Of a stretch of 64,000 nt of DNA, positions 1 to 8,299 are shown in pieces. The notes below the pieces were generated by a model. That model was not told where the DNA came from, did not search any database, and worked only from the letters and a program-made list of their open reading frames with translations. Where the stretch lies: positions 62,001 through 126,000 of the forward strand of contig REBL01000256.1 in assembly GCA_007692755.1 (NCBI GenBank), read 5' to 3'. The translations under genes and the position numbers were made by a program. This stretch comes from Nodularia sp. (in: cyanobacteria). Lineage in GTDB: Bacteria > Cyanobacteriota > Cyanobacteriia > Cyanobacteriales > Nostocaceae. How positions within the stretch are numbered: the first letter of the stretch is position 1; each line of letters begins with the position of its first letter.

Positions 1-620
1 TTTTCACGAGCTTGAGTTAAAAGGTTACTTTGAGCGATCGCGATTGATAGCTGATCTACTACCATCTGTACGGCTGTCAATTCATCTTCTGAAATAGCCC
101 GTGACTCAGAATTATGAGAAGCCAATAGCCCCCAAAGTTTCTCTTGATAGAAAATAGGTGCTACTAAAGAAGACTTGACTCCCATTGCCGTTAAGTATTC
201 CACATGGCAGGGGTCTACAGGGCGATAACGGATATCCTCTGCTAAACTTTCACCATTGTCCAACTCTTGTAGGGGACTTTGACCAATCTCTTGGGTTTCC
301 ACATTCACAACAGAACGCACCTTTGATTGAATAAATAACTCACGGGCATGGAGTGGAATGTCATCAGCTGGAAAATTTAGCCCCAACAATGACGGTAATC
401 GGTTCTCATGAATCGACTCAGCGATCACTTTACCACTGCCATCGGCATGAAATTTATATATCATTACTCGGTCAGTTTCTAGTAATGAACAGACCTCCGC
501 CGTTGTCGCTGTAATAATTTCTTCTAGTTCTAAGGTTTGGCGGATACGATTTGTAATGCGGCGTAGCAGACTTTCTTGATCAATATTTCCCCGCAAATTT
601 GGTTTAGTGATATCTGACAT
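1..620 (-). CDS. Bilin-binding GAF-domain sensor protein, N-terminal part (runs off the window)
   Basis: The first 206 codons of a larger photoreceptor or sensor kinase are present; the gene continues past position 1. The ATG at 618-620 opens a clean frame. Residues about 18-200 form one GAF domain of the phytochrome/cyanobacteriochrome type. It has a DIP-type motif (FPADDIPLHAR, about 84-93) and the chromophore-attachment signature DPCHVEYLTAMGV, with Cys138-His139. In the family this Cys binds a linear tetrapyrrole through a thioether, so light sensing is likely. No PAS domain precedes the GAF, so it is not a canonical PAS-GAF-PHY phytochrome at the N-terminus. The output domain lies outside the window. 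No strong Shine-Dalgarno precedes the start. Confidence 0.8.
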   Translation of the reverse strand, partial: MSDITKPNLRGNIDQESLLRRITNRIRQTLELEEIITATTAEVCSLLETDRVMIYKFHADGSGKVIAESIHENRLPSLLGLNFPADDIPLHARELFIQSKVRSVVNVETQEIGQSPLQELDNGESLAEDIRYRPVDPCHVEYLTAMGVKSSLVAPIFYQEKLWGLLASHNSESRAISEDELTAVQMVVDQLSIAIAQSNLLTQARE

Positions 621-806
621 TACTTTTAATTAAAACAAAATTACAAAAATTAATAATGAGGCAAGCATAAGGATAAAAATATTCTGTAATTTATTTAATA
701 GTTTTGTCCACAGTATAAGTACGGGCAGAATATTTCTCAAGATAATTTAGATATTGAATAAATAGTTACAATTTATTGGTAAAACAAATTTATTGCTAAT
801 AAAAAC

Positions 807-958
807 TATAGGACTCATATTTGATTTATGAAACACAAGTAGGGTGTGTTATCGAGGAGAGTACGGCACCAAGACCTGTAAGACGGTGCGTGAGGCTAAA
901 GCCATAACACACCCTACATATACTTAGATTTTTTCAATAATCAAATCGGATTCCTATA
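807..958. repeat. MITE-like inverted-repeat element, copy 1
   Basis: The ends are imperfect inverted repeats: TATAGGACTCATATTTGATT at the left, and the complement of AATCAAATCGGATTCCTATA at the right. The inner arms GTAGGGTGTGTTAT (840-853) and ATAACACACCCTAC (904-917) pair perfectly. A nearly identical copy of the right two-thirds (866-958) sits at 7377-7471. No coding potential; a non-autonomous palindromic element is the simplest reading. Confidence 0.75.
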
Positions 959-1062
959 TTTGATTTTTGTTGGCGTAGCCTGCACTTTGCGCTTACAGAT
1001 ACTTAGGGTGTGTAAACGCAGCGTAACGCACCCTGACAATAGATTTTTTTCATAAATCAAAC
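957..1062. repeat. Second GGGTG-core inverted-repeat element, abutting the first
   Basis: The core AGGGTGTGTAAACGC / GCGTAACGCACCCT (about 1003-1033) folds back. The flanks ATATTTGATTTTTG and TTCATAAATCAAA are imperfect inverted repeats. It resembles the neighbouring element in core and ends but differs internally, so it is a diverged relative rather than a recent duplicate. Confidence 0.55.
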
Positions 1063-1137
1063 CCAATTTCTCTAGTTTATGATAAAACTTTGCCTAAAAC
1101 AACAATATCACATTCACAGCATCAGTAGATAATTAAG

Positions 1138-1181
1138 GTCAAAAGTAGAGATTTTCGGCTTACTTAGTCTCTACTTTTGAC
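1138..1181 (-). terminator. Hairpin downstream of the arsA-like gene
   Basis: GTCAAAAGTAGAGA (1138-1151) and TCTCTACTTTTGAC (1168-1181) form a perfect 14-bp stem with a 16-base loop. It starts 31 bases past the stop codon of the leftward ArsA-like gene and is probably its transcript end or an RNA-stabilising hairpin. There is no long U-tract. Confidence 0.55.
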
Positions 1182-1212
1182 TATTTATCTGTGCATTAAC
1201 CTATCAGCAAAA

Positions 1213-2400
1213 TTAAACTTTTACAATGTCAGTAAAGCGAATTTTCAGATAGTCTTCTTCCATCTTGGCTCCCCCTGGTTGTAGTGCTGCCAAAGCTTGA
1301 GGCAATACTAAATTACGGCGGTGGTTGCCAATAGTAATATTTAATTCATCCCCATTTTTACTCAGTTGAATTTGGTTTTTGGGAATCCCCGGCAAGTAAA
1401 TTTCCAAGCTATATTGCTTATCTACTTGCACAACTCTCATAGTTGTTTCTTTGTAATATATCTGCGTCGGGTCTTCGTCTTTGTAGAGAGTTTCTTTCAG
1501 ACGTTCTAAGGCGGCTAAACCGCACATTTCTTCAGAAAAAAGCGGCACTTCTTTTACAGGTAGAGGCAGAAAGTTATCATGTATTTCCTGGCGATATTGC
1601 TCCTGGGTTTCCTTCCAACGTTGGAAAAATGGGTCTTGAACTTCTTGGGGAATAATGCGATTGGCAATTACTAAGTCTGTGGCTACATTATATAAACTCA
1701 GATAAGCATGGGCGCGGAGAGATTCTTTCAGCACCATTTTTTCGGGATTAGTGACCAGACGCACTGAAGTTTGAGTATTATCAGTTAATACTTTTTCCAG
1801 AGCTTCAATTTGCTCATAAAACTCATAAGGTGCATCCATCACCTCTCTATCTGGGAGAGAAAAACCAGCAATTGGTTTAAAGAAAGGTTCCACCAAAGGT
1901 CTCAGCGCCACGGAGATATTTTGAAATGGCTTGTAAAAACGGCGCATATACCAGCCACCGACTTCAGGTAAACTCAGCAGGCGTAATGCTGTACCAGTAG
2001 GGGCTGAGTCGATAATCAACACATCAAACTCGCCTTCATCGTAGTGGCGTTTCATCCTGACTAAACCGAAAATCTCATCCATGCCTGGTAAGATGGCTAA
2101 TTCTTCGGCTTGCACCCCTTCTAAACCCCTGGCTTGTAAAACTTGAGTAATGTAACGCTTTACAGCCCCCCAGTTGCCCTCTAGTTCTTGCAGCGCATCG
2201 AGTTCTGCGCCCCACAAATTCGAGCGAATTTCTCGCGGTGCGTGTTCCATTTCTAAGTCGAAACTGTCTGCCAAAGAGTGGGCGGGATCTGTACTCAAAA
2301 CCAGTGTGCGGTAGCCTAGTTCTGCACAACGGAGTCCAGTGGCCGCAGCAACGGAGGTTTTGCCTACGCCGCCTTTGCCTGTCATCAAAATTACACGCAT
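1213..2400 (-). CDS. ArsA/Get3-family ATPase with C-terminal HSP20-like domain
   Basis: This 395-aa P-loop ATPase belongs to the SIMIBI class. The deviant Walker A KGGVGKTS is at residues 9-16, the downstream Asp-containing motif STDPAHSL at 36-43, and the switch region [13 protein letters not shown] near residue 130. Residues about 320-395 (from [19 protein letters not shown]) look like the alpha-crystallin/HSP20-like domain fused to ArsA in cyanobacteria and plastids. Only one ATPase half is present, as in Get3, and the metal-binding Cys set of true arsenite pumps is not evident. A role in targeting or chaperoning membrane proteins is therefore more likely than arsenite export; no arsenite permease gene is nearby. 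The gene is monocistronic and reads leftward. Confidence 0.88.
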   Translation of the reverse strand: MRVILMTGKGGVGKTSVAAATGLRCAELGYRTLVLSTDPAHSLADSFDLEMEHAPREIRSNLWGAELDALQELEGNWGAVKRYITQVLQARGLEGVQAEELAILPGMDEIFGLVRMKRHYDEGEFDVLIIDSAPTGTALRLLSLPEVGGWYMRRFYKPFQNISVALRPLVEPFFKPIAGFSLPDREVMDAPYEFYEQIEALEKVLTDNTQTSVRLVTNPEKMVLKESLRAHAYLSLYNVATDLVIANRIIPQEVQDPFFQRWKETQEQYRQEIHDNFLPLPVKEVPLFSEEMCGLAALERLKETLYKDEDPTQIYYKETTMRVVQVDKQYSLEIYLPGIPKNQIQLSKNGDELNITIGNHRRNLVLPQALAALQPGGAKMEEDYLKIRFTDIVKV

Positions 2401-2527
2401 GGATGATTAAGTCCTGTCTCTGGATTATTTACATTTATTTACATTATGAACTGTTTGCAGAAAATAAATGCTCTTAAAACAGACCAGGGGGCAGGGGGGG
2501 ATAATTACCCTGAACAGTTCAATATGT

Positions 2528-5500
2528 TTATTTGGCAATTAACATGGCAATTGCCTTGATTAACTCGTCGGGTTCCATGGGTTTGGAAATATGCTGTTGA
2601 AATCCGGCTTGGAGTGCTTGTTGTTGGTTCATTTCACCCGCATAAGCGGAGAGGGCGATCGCGGGGATAGTTCCTCCCTCTGAGGGTGAGTATTTTCTAA
2701 TGTGCCGGATCAGAGAATAGCCATCCATTTCTGGCATCCCGATATCAGACAACAGCAAATCCGGGATAGATTGATTTAAGAGGGTCAATGCCTGTAATGC
2801 GGAAGCGGCTGTCGTCACTTGTGCGCCAGCTTGGATGAGGATGAATTCTACCAACTCTCGCATATCTGGGTCATCATCTACAACCAATATTTGCATACCT
2901 GTGAGGTTGATCACAGTTTCTAAATAACTATGATCAGCAGATAGCTCCTGTTCAACAAAGTTTAACGGCAACCTGACAGTGAATGTTGTCCCTAAATTCT
3001 GCCCTGGACTATCTGCGTGAACCGTTCCTCCATGCAGTTCCGTTAAATTGCGGACAATAGCCAGCCCCAATCCTAATCCACCGAATTTTCTGGTGGTTGC
3101 GCCATCTTCTTGGCGGAAGTATTCAAACACATAAGGTAAAAACTCTGGAGTGATACCTTTGCCAGTGTCTTTGACTTGAATTTGAGCATACATCCCCACC
3201 TGTTCTAATAGCACTTCAACTCGTCCGCCCGATGGTGTGAACTTGACGGCGTTAGAGACTAAGTTCCAGACAACCTGTTGTAAGCGGTTGCTATCGCCGG
3301 CAACAGTTCCAGAAGGTAGGTTGAGTTGGGTGTGGATGTGTATATTCTTGACTTCTGCTGCCAGTTGTACTGTTTCTAGGGCGGCTTTAATGGTTGCAGC
3401 TAAGTTAACTGGCGCGACGTTTAACGTAATTTTGCCTTGGAGGATGCGTGAAACATCTAATAAGTCTTCAATTAATTGCGCTTGCAATTTGGCATTGCGT
3501 TCGATAGTTTCTAAAGCCTGTGCTGTTTTGGCGACATCTAAGCGCTTCGTTCGCAGGATTTTTGTCCAACCCAGAATGGGATTGAGAGGCGATCGCAATT
3601 CGTGGGAAAGCACGGCCAAAAACTCATCTTTGATGCGGTTCGCTTGTTCCGCCTCGGCTCTAGCTTGGCGTTCTGCTTCATACAATTGAGAGCGGGCAAT
3701 TGCTTGAGCGCATTGACGGCATAATGCCAAAATAAATTCGCGGTCATCCTGAGTTAGTTGCTTAAATTCTCGAAAATTCAACGACATTCCGCCCACAGAT
3801 TTGCCCTCAGTTACAAGGGGAAGCGATATCCATGATTTGAAATCGTATTGGTCATAAACTTTAGCTAGGTGAGGATAACGAGCAATTCTCTCGGCTGAGG
3901 TTTCTAGCCATACAGGTTCTTCGGTTCTGATGGCTTCTGCTAAGGGGGTAGCAGAGTGAAGGGAAAATTTTCGCCAGGATTCAATTAAATCAGCATTAAA
4001 ACCCACAGCTTTGACTATTTCTAATTCTTTTCTATCTTTGCTCACCAACACTACCATTGCCGAACTCGCTGCCAAAACAGCCATACTTTGTTCGACAATT
4101 ACCTCTGCAACTTGCAAGGGTGTGAGAGATTCTGAGAGGGCTACTGTGACGGTTTGCAGCCTAGCAGTAAGGTCTGCGGCTTTTTCGGCGGCTTGCCTTG
4201 CTTGCTGTGCTTCTTGATAAAGTCCAGCATTATCAATGGCGTTTGCCGAGCGCCGAGCTAAATCTTCAGCCAAAGTCAAATCAGTCTTGCTGTAGTGGCG
4301 ATGAGACTTGGTGAAGATGAAGGAAATACTGCCAAAAACTCGATTCCGTGATTTTAAGGGCGCAATAATGCCCGATTTTAAGCTCAGTCCGCGTAAGAGT
4401 TCCAAGTATTGAGGATTTTGAATAGTCGCTACTAACTGCTCATCTGTAATTTTTTCTATAATTTGACTTTGCCCAGTTTTCATTACCTGAGAAATGCCAT
4501 AGCCATCATCCAAATACCTGGGATAGCTTTGCATCGCTTCCCATGCTAAACCCACTTTTTCCGCATCAGCATGAGCAACAGCAACACGGCTAATGGTGTG
4601 ATCATCATTGAGTAAATCCACACAACACCAGTCGGCAAAGTCGGGTACAACTAAATTAGCCACACTCTGAAGCGTTTGTTCATAATCTAAGGAAGATGCC
4701 AGCACAGCACTGATTTCTGCTAAAAAAGCCGATTGTTGGTGTGCCATTTCTGCGGCTGTCCGGGCTGCTTGTTCCCGCGCCAGTTGAACTCGTTCTTCTT
4801 CAGATTGTTTGCGTTCGGTAATGTCGATTAATGTTCCCGAAATTCCCAGGATTGTACCATCGTCTTCTAAGTTCAAGCGGGCTAATACCTCAATCCAACG
4901 CCACTCGCCAGTTTTTGTGAGGTAACGAATCTCATGATGGCAGTCATCTTTTTCTTTTTGCCTTTGCATTAAAGATTCAAACAGTTCTAAATTATGCTGC
5001 CGATCATCGGGATGTACGTAGGTTAAAAAATTAGTCCCGATACTTTCATTAACTGAAAATCCGGTAATTTCCGTCCAAGCCGGGTTGAGAAATGTCCATA
5101 GCCCTACAGCATCGATTTGGAAGATCACTTCTTTGACATTATTCACGACTGAGCGGTAACGTTGCTCTGTTTTCCGGAGCGCTTCTTCAGCTTGTTTGCG
5201 CTCGGTGATGTCGTGCATGACTACCACTGCACCCTGGTTTTCTCCATGCAAATCGACAATTGCTTGACCGTTGGCGGTGAGGATGCGTGTTACTCCTTCC
5301 TTGGGCATAATGATCATTTCGGCATTATCCACCTGTTGCCCTTGCAATGCCCGAAATAAGGGAACTTCGGCTGCGTTCATCAGAGTTTTGCCATCTGGCA
5401 GATACAAATCATAATATTCTGCCCATTGTTCCGGAAACAGCGGTTTTTCTGACAATCCATGAAATGCTTGCGCTGTTTTATTAAATAACTGTAATTTTCC

Positions 5501-6040
5501 CTTTGCATCGCAGGCGACAATGCCGGCTTGAACGTTATCCAACAAGGCTGTGAGAAAATCTTGTTTTTGGCGCAGCGTTATTTCTAATTCTTTTCGTTCT
5601 GTAATATTGAGGAAATATGCCAATAGACCATCAAAAGTAGGACACAACCGCACCTTAAACCATCGATTTAATGCCGGATAAAATTCCTCAAATTCAACGG
5701 GTATTTGAGCAACAATTACTTGATGACACTGTTGATAAAACTGAGTTGTCGTCTCGACAGGAAATACATCCCATAAAACTTTACTACATAAATCGTCTGT
5801 GTTGATATTTAACAGCTGTTTTGCTTGATGATTGGCAGAGGTAATATGCCAAGCTGTGTCTATCTCCATAAATGCTTCAGCCATATTGTCCCAAATGACT
5901 GTTAGTCGTTGTTCCACAGACTTATGGACTACAGGGAAGGATTCTGAAGCTAATTCAGAAAACTGCCTTGGAGAATTAGATAGTTCTGGATGATCGCTGT
6001 TCAGATAAACCTCCTTGATTGACAAGCTGTTGTTCAACAA
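2528..6040 (-). CDS. Hybrid sensor histidine kinase (PAS-PAS-PAS-GAF-GAF-HisKA-HATPase-REC)
   Basis: A soluble 1170-aa two-component protein. Order: three PAS/PAC units (about 45-150, 155-285, 290-415), each ending in an ITERK-type linker; two GAF domains (about 440-610 and 640-800); HisKA with phospho-acceptor His813 in LSHELRSPLNP; HATPase (N-box NLVSNAVKF, G-boxes DTGKGI and GLGLGLAI); and a C-terminal receiver with Asp1099 in SDIGMPEMDG. Neither GAF shows a Cys-His bilin site. No membrane segment is seen, so it should sense a cytoplasmic signal. The start is uncertain: TTG codons at 6040 and 6037 open the frame, but the best Shine-Dalgarno (AAGGAGG, 6010-6016) lies inside it, five bases before an in-frame CTG. 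No separate response regulator is adjacent. Confidence 0.92.
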   Translation of the reverse strand: MLNNSLSIKEVYLNSDHPELSNSPRQFSELASESFPVVHKSVEQRLTVIWDNMAEAFMEIDTAWHITSANHQAKQLLNINTDDLCSKVLWDVFPVETTTQFYQQCHQVIVAQIPVEFEEFYPALNRWFKVRLCPTFDGLLAYFLNITERKELEITLRQKQDFLTALLDNVQAGIVACDAKGKLQLFNKTAQAFHGLSEKPLFPEQWAEYYDLYLPDGKTLMNAAEVPLFRALQGQQVDNAEMIIMPKEGVTRILTANGQAIVDLHGENQGAVVVMHDITERKQAEEALRKTEQRYRSVVNNVKEVIFQIDAVGLWTFLNPAWTEITGFSVNESIGTNFLTYVHPDDRQHNLELFESLMQRQKEKDDCHHEIRYLTKTGEWRWIEVLARLNLEDDGTILGISGTLIDITERKQSEEERVQLAREQAARTAAEMAHQQSAFLAEISAVLASSLDYEQTLQSVANLVVPDFADWCCVDLLNDDHTISRVAVAHADAEKVGLAWEAMQSYPRYLDDGYGISQVMKTGQSQIIEKITDEQLVATIQNPQYLELLRGLSLKSGIIAPLKSRNRVFGSISFIFTKSHRHYSKTDLTLAEDLARRSANAIDNAGLYQEAQQARQAAEKAADLTARLQTVTVALSESLTPLQVAEVIVEQSMAVLAASSAMVVLVSKDRKELEIVKAVGFNADLIESWRKFSLHSATPLAEAIRTEEPVWLETSAERIARYPHLAKVYDQYDFKSWISLPLVTEGKSVGGMSLNFREFKQLTQDDREFILALCRQCAQAIARSQLYEAERQARAEAEQANRIKDEFLAVLSHELRSPLNPILGWTKILRTKRLDVAKTAQALETIERNAKLQAQLIEDLLDVSRILQGKITLNVAPVNLAATIKAALETVQLAAEVKNIHIHTQLNLPSGTVAGDSNRLQQVVWNLVSNAVKFTPSGGRVEVLLEQVGMYAQIQVKDTGKGITPEFLPYVFEYFRQEDGATTRKFGGLGLGLAIVRNLTELHGGTVHADSPGQNLGTTFTVRLPLNFVEQELSADHSYLETVINLTGMQILVVDDDPDMRELVEFILIQAGAQVTTAASALQALTLLNQSIPDLLLSDIGMPEMDGYSLIRHIRKYSPSEGGTIPAIALSAYAGEMNQQQALQAGFQQHISKPMEPDELIKAIAMLIAK

Positions 6041-6195
6041 TATATATTATGAAGTTTTTTGTTTGAGCTTGGACAACTGTCATAGCGTTCTCTGAACCAT
6101 ATCACCTTGATTGGCTCCAGGCGATCGCGTCAGCATCTGGCTAGAGAAGGGATTATAGTTTCACCTGCATCTGTGAATTAGAGTAATTTTTTATA

Positions 6196-6579
6196 CTACT
6201 GAATAGATGAAAAATGCTGTTTAACTACGTTTAAGGGTGAACAGTGCCAATAATCGATGTGGGAAATAATCAACTTATCCGAGTTTAGTCCTAATTCACT
6301 CCAACCGGAGATGGAAATGCGCGGTTTCCACGGGATGGGTGTATTCCAGCTAAGTGTCCACTCTGTTTTGATGGTATCTCCTAAATTTTGAATATCATGT
6401 ACGTCCATTTGGGGATTTATAAACCATGTCTGGATAAATTTAATCATCTGCTGATAGCGTTTCACACCCCGGAATTTAGTTAATGGATCTTGAAAATAAA
6501 CGTTTTCGGCGTAAATGCTGTATGTCTGATTTTCCGGAAATCTTTGATAGTCTTGTTTGAGGATTTCAATTATATCCAT
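6196..6579 (-). CDS. DUF2358 protein
   Basis: A 127-aa protein matching the cyanobacterial/plastid DUF2358 family in length and motifs (IYAENVYFQDPLTKFRG, then WTLSW and ISISGWSEL). The family has an NTF2/SnoaL-like layout (short helices followed by a curved sheet), but its function is unknown. No signal peptide or membrane segment. It reads leftward, 57 bases after the gene at 6636-7214; the two may share a transcript. Confidence 0.8.
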   Translation of the reverse strand: MDIIEILKQDYQRFPENQTYSIYAENVYFQDPLTKFRGVKRYQQMIKFIQTWFINPQMDVHDIQNLGDTIKTEWTLSWNTPIPWKPRISISGWSELGLNSDKLIISHIDYWHCSPLNVVKQHFSSIQ

Positions 6580-6635
6580 AAGTTGGTTTGGGTGAGGTAT
6601 GAGAAGAGATTAAAAACCACAGATGAATAAGGATT

Positions 6636-7214
6636 TTAATCAATTTTAATCTCGATTTCGTTCCATAAGCGTTCTAACTGACGCTGCCAAGCTGTTAATA
6701 CTTGTTCTCTAGCTTCTGGGGTTTGATCAATTTCACCCAGTAATCCTTCTGCATAAAAACGTTCTAGATTTTGCATGGTGGCTGCAAGAGATTGTCCTTG
6801 CTGTTTTGCTGTCTGGATAATTTGCCGAATGCGACTTTCAATGAGACGATTGAAGACATGATCTAAACCAGCTTCGTATAAAGATATTAGTCGGGCGATC
6901 GCACTCGCAAAATCTGCGTTTACCAATGTCTCACTATTGTGTTGATACACTGCCCAAATTACACCATCAAACAAAGCATAGCGGACTTCTTGAGTGTCAT
7001 CAAAGTTGGCTTCTAAAAACTGTGCTAAAAACGGTTGGGCTTCTTGAATGGGGACAATTGGCAGTAAAATTCGCAACCAAGTATTATCTTCGGAAAGCAG
7101 TACCAACAAGCGAAAACTAGAGGTGTCCACTTGCCACGATCCAGGGGCGATCGCTTTCACTTCTGCTGGGTCAAATAATTGTGCTAGCGTACCCGCAATT
7201 TCTTCTGGTATCAT
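6636..7214 (-). CDS. Conserved hypothetical protein, 192 aa
   Basis: I do not recognise a named family. Residues 1-130 are mixed alpha/beta with hydrophobic strands (SFRLLVLLSE, WLRILLPIVPI, VRYALFDGVIWAVYQ). This resembles small YbjN or secretion-chaperone-like folds by pattern only. Residues 120-192 are mainly helical and amphipathic, with a possible short coiled coil. It is acidic and soluble, with no signal peptide. The start ATG at 7214 is clear. Downstream lies the DUF2358 gene on the same strand. Confidence 0.6.
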   Translation of the reverse strand: MIPEEIAGTLAQLFDPAEVKAIAPGSWQVDTSSFRLLVLLSEDNTWLRILLPIVPIQEAQPFLAQFLEANFDDTQEVRYALFDGVIWAVYQHNSETLVNADFASAIARLISLYEAGLDHVFNRLIESRIRQIIQTAKQQGQSLAATMQNLERFYAEGLLGEIDQTPEAREQVLTAWQRQLERLWNEIEIKID

Positions 7215-7693
7215 TGTCTGTTTTGAGTTTCTAGGATCTAGGGTAACGCGTTGGGGTGTGTTGCAGGTAGGCGATGATTGCTTTAAACAAGCGGAACCAG
7301 CAGCAAGAGTTATTTGACCACAGATGTAGACGCGTTAGCGGCTTCTCGCAGAGTACACAGATAAATTTGGACTCTAGGCACCAAGACCACAGAAGACGGT
7401 GCGTTAGGCTAAAGCCATAACACACCCTACATATACTTAGATTTTTCAATAATCAAATCGGATTCCTATATTAATAAATGATTATTTGATATTTTAGGGG
7501 TAAAAAAGTATTTTTTCAGATTTATTCAGCCATTATCTTAAGACTCAATACCTGAGAATATGTCTAATCTAAATGGTTATTAGGCTTGATTTCTTTGTAT
7601 TTTTCCACTAAAACTAGCAGTAACAGTTCAGCAAAAGACAGCTTAATTGTTTACCAAGTTAATCAACGTGCAAGATATAATCGAGGAGCTAAA
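7215..7693. other. Intergenic spacer upstream of the GG-peptide gene
   Basis: It contains the partial repeat copy at 7377-7471 and, before it, short fragments of common Nostoc-type repeat (for example GTAGACGCGTTAGCGGCTTC). Between 7480 and 7690 the DNA is AT-rich and should hold the promoter of the small peptide gene. I see no clear NtcA site or riboswitch. Confidence 0.5.
7377..7471. repeat. Partial copy of the 866-958 repeat
   Basis: About 95 bases match 866-958 with only a few differences near the left end. The match continues through CATAACACACCCTACATAT and AATCAAATCGGATTCCTATA. The left inverted arm of copy 1 is missing, so this copy is a remnant or was formed by one-sided deletion. 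Confidence 0.75.
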
Positions 7694-7948
7694 ATGGCAA
7701 CTATCAATCTTTCCGAACTAAACGCTTCTGGTTCTGAATTGTTTCAAGATTCTGAAAGTTTTCTCAATGAATTAAAAGATGTAGATTTTATCTCCGGTGG
7801 AGACAGTTCCGCAGCTTCTACAGGTGCTAATGTTGCCCCGGCTGTGAGCGATCTCTCAACACTTACTAAGCTAGCGGAGGCATTTGTCGCCACATATGCA
7901 ATTGGTCATATTACCGTGCTAGCTAAGTCATTCAGTTATGGATACTAA
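7694..7948 (+). CDS. Small double-glycine leader peptide precursor
   Basis: I choose the ATG at 7694, preceded by GAGGAG seven bases upstream, over an upstream TTG. The product is 84 aa. Residues 1-36 look like a secretion leader: MATINLSELN, then ELFQDSESFLNEL, ending in DVDFISGG. The Gly-Gly would be the cut site for a peptidase-containing (C39) ABC exporter. The mature part (about 48 aa, from DSSAASTG) is Ala/Ser/Thr-rich with a helical, mildly hydrophobic end and no Cys, so lanthionine or disulfide linkage is excluded. Such precursors are common in cyanobacteria as bacteriocin-like or signalling peptides. No exporter, modifying enzyme or immunity gene is adjacent. A hairpin follows at 7997. 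Confidence 0.7.
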   Translation: MATINLSELNASGSELFQDSESFLNELKDVDFISGGDSSAASTGANVAPAVSDLSTLTKLAEAFVATYAIGHITVLAKSFSYGY

Positions 7949-8299
7949 TGGCTTTATGTAAGCATAGTAATTTTCAATAATTACTGATCAACTAGATTCC
8001 CGATTTCTTCCAGATTTCGGGATTTTAGTCTGATTATATAATTAGGTTTTTAGGGTTTTAAATTAGTTACAAGAATCAAATTATGTGAGCTATAATTCTG
8101 AGTTTAAATACTTTTTAACAGACAAACTTATTAATATCTAAATTCCTGCATAAGTGAGACTATAAAATATAGCTAAAAATTACTATAGCATTTTCTATCC
8201 TAGTGAGGTAAAAAATTATCAGTCGATTAAATCTATGCGCCTGATGATAGACAAACCTAATTTGGGAATACTCAGTTGAGTAGGTGTGAGGATGGCATA
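7949..8299. other. Spacer between GG-peptide gene and dprA
   Basis: A terminator-like hairpin sits at 7997-8022; the rest is AT-rich. I see no further gene or structured RNA; the dprA promoter must lie here. Confidence 0.5.
7997..8026 (+). terminator. Rho-independent-like terminator of the GG-peptide gene
   Basis: TCCCGA (7998-8003) and TCGGGA (8017-8022) form a stem followed at once by TTTT. It lies 49 bases past the stop codon. Its sequence belongs to the dispersed CCCGATTT hairpin group also seen at 41261 and 59779. Confidence 0.65.

Larger units (their letters stand above)
621..1137. other. Repeat-filled intergenic spacer
   Basis: No convincing gene lies here. Most of the spacer consists of two adjacent inverted-repeat elements (807-958 and about 957-1062, listed separately). 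The first 180 bases are AT-rich and presumably hold the promoter of the GAF sensor gene, which reads leftward. Confidence 0.6.

Noticed and set aside
1213-2400. ArsA-like gene considered as part of an arsenic-resistance operon
   Set aside because: Only one ATPase half is present and no arsB, arsC or arsR lies nearby; the HSP20 fusion points to the Get3-like cyanobacterial form.
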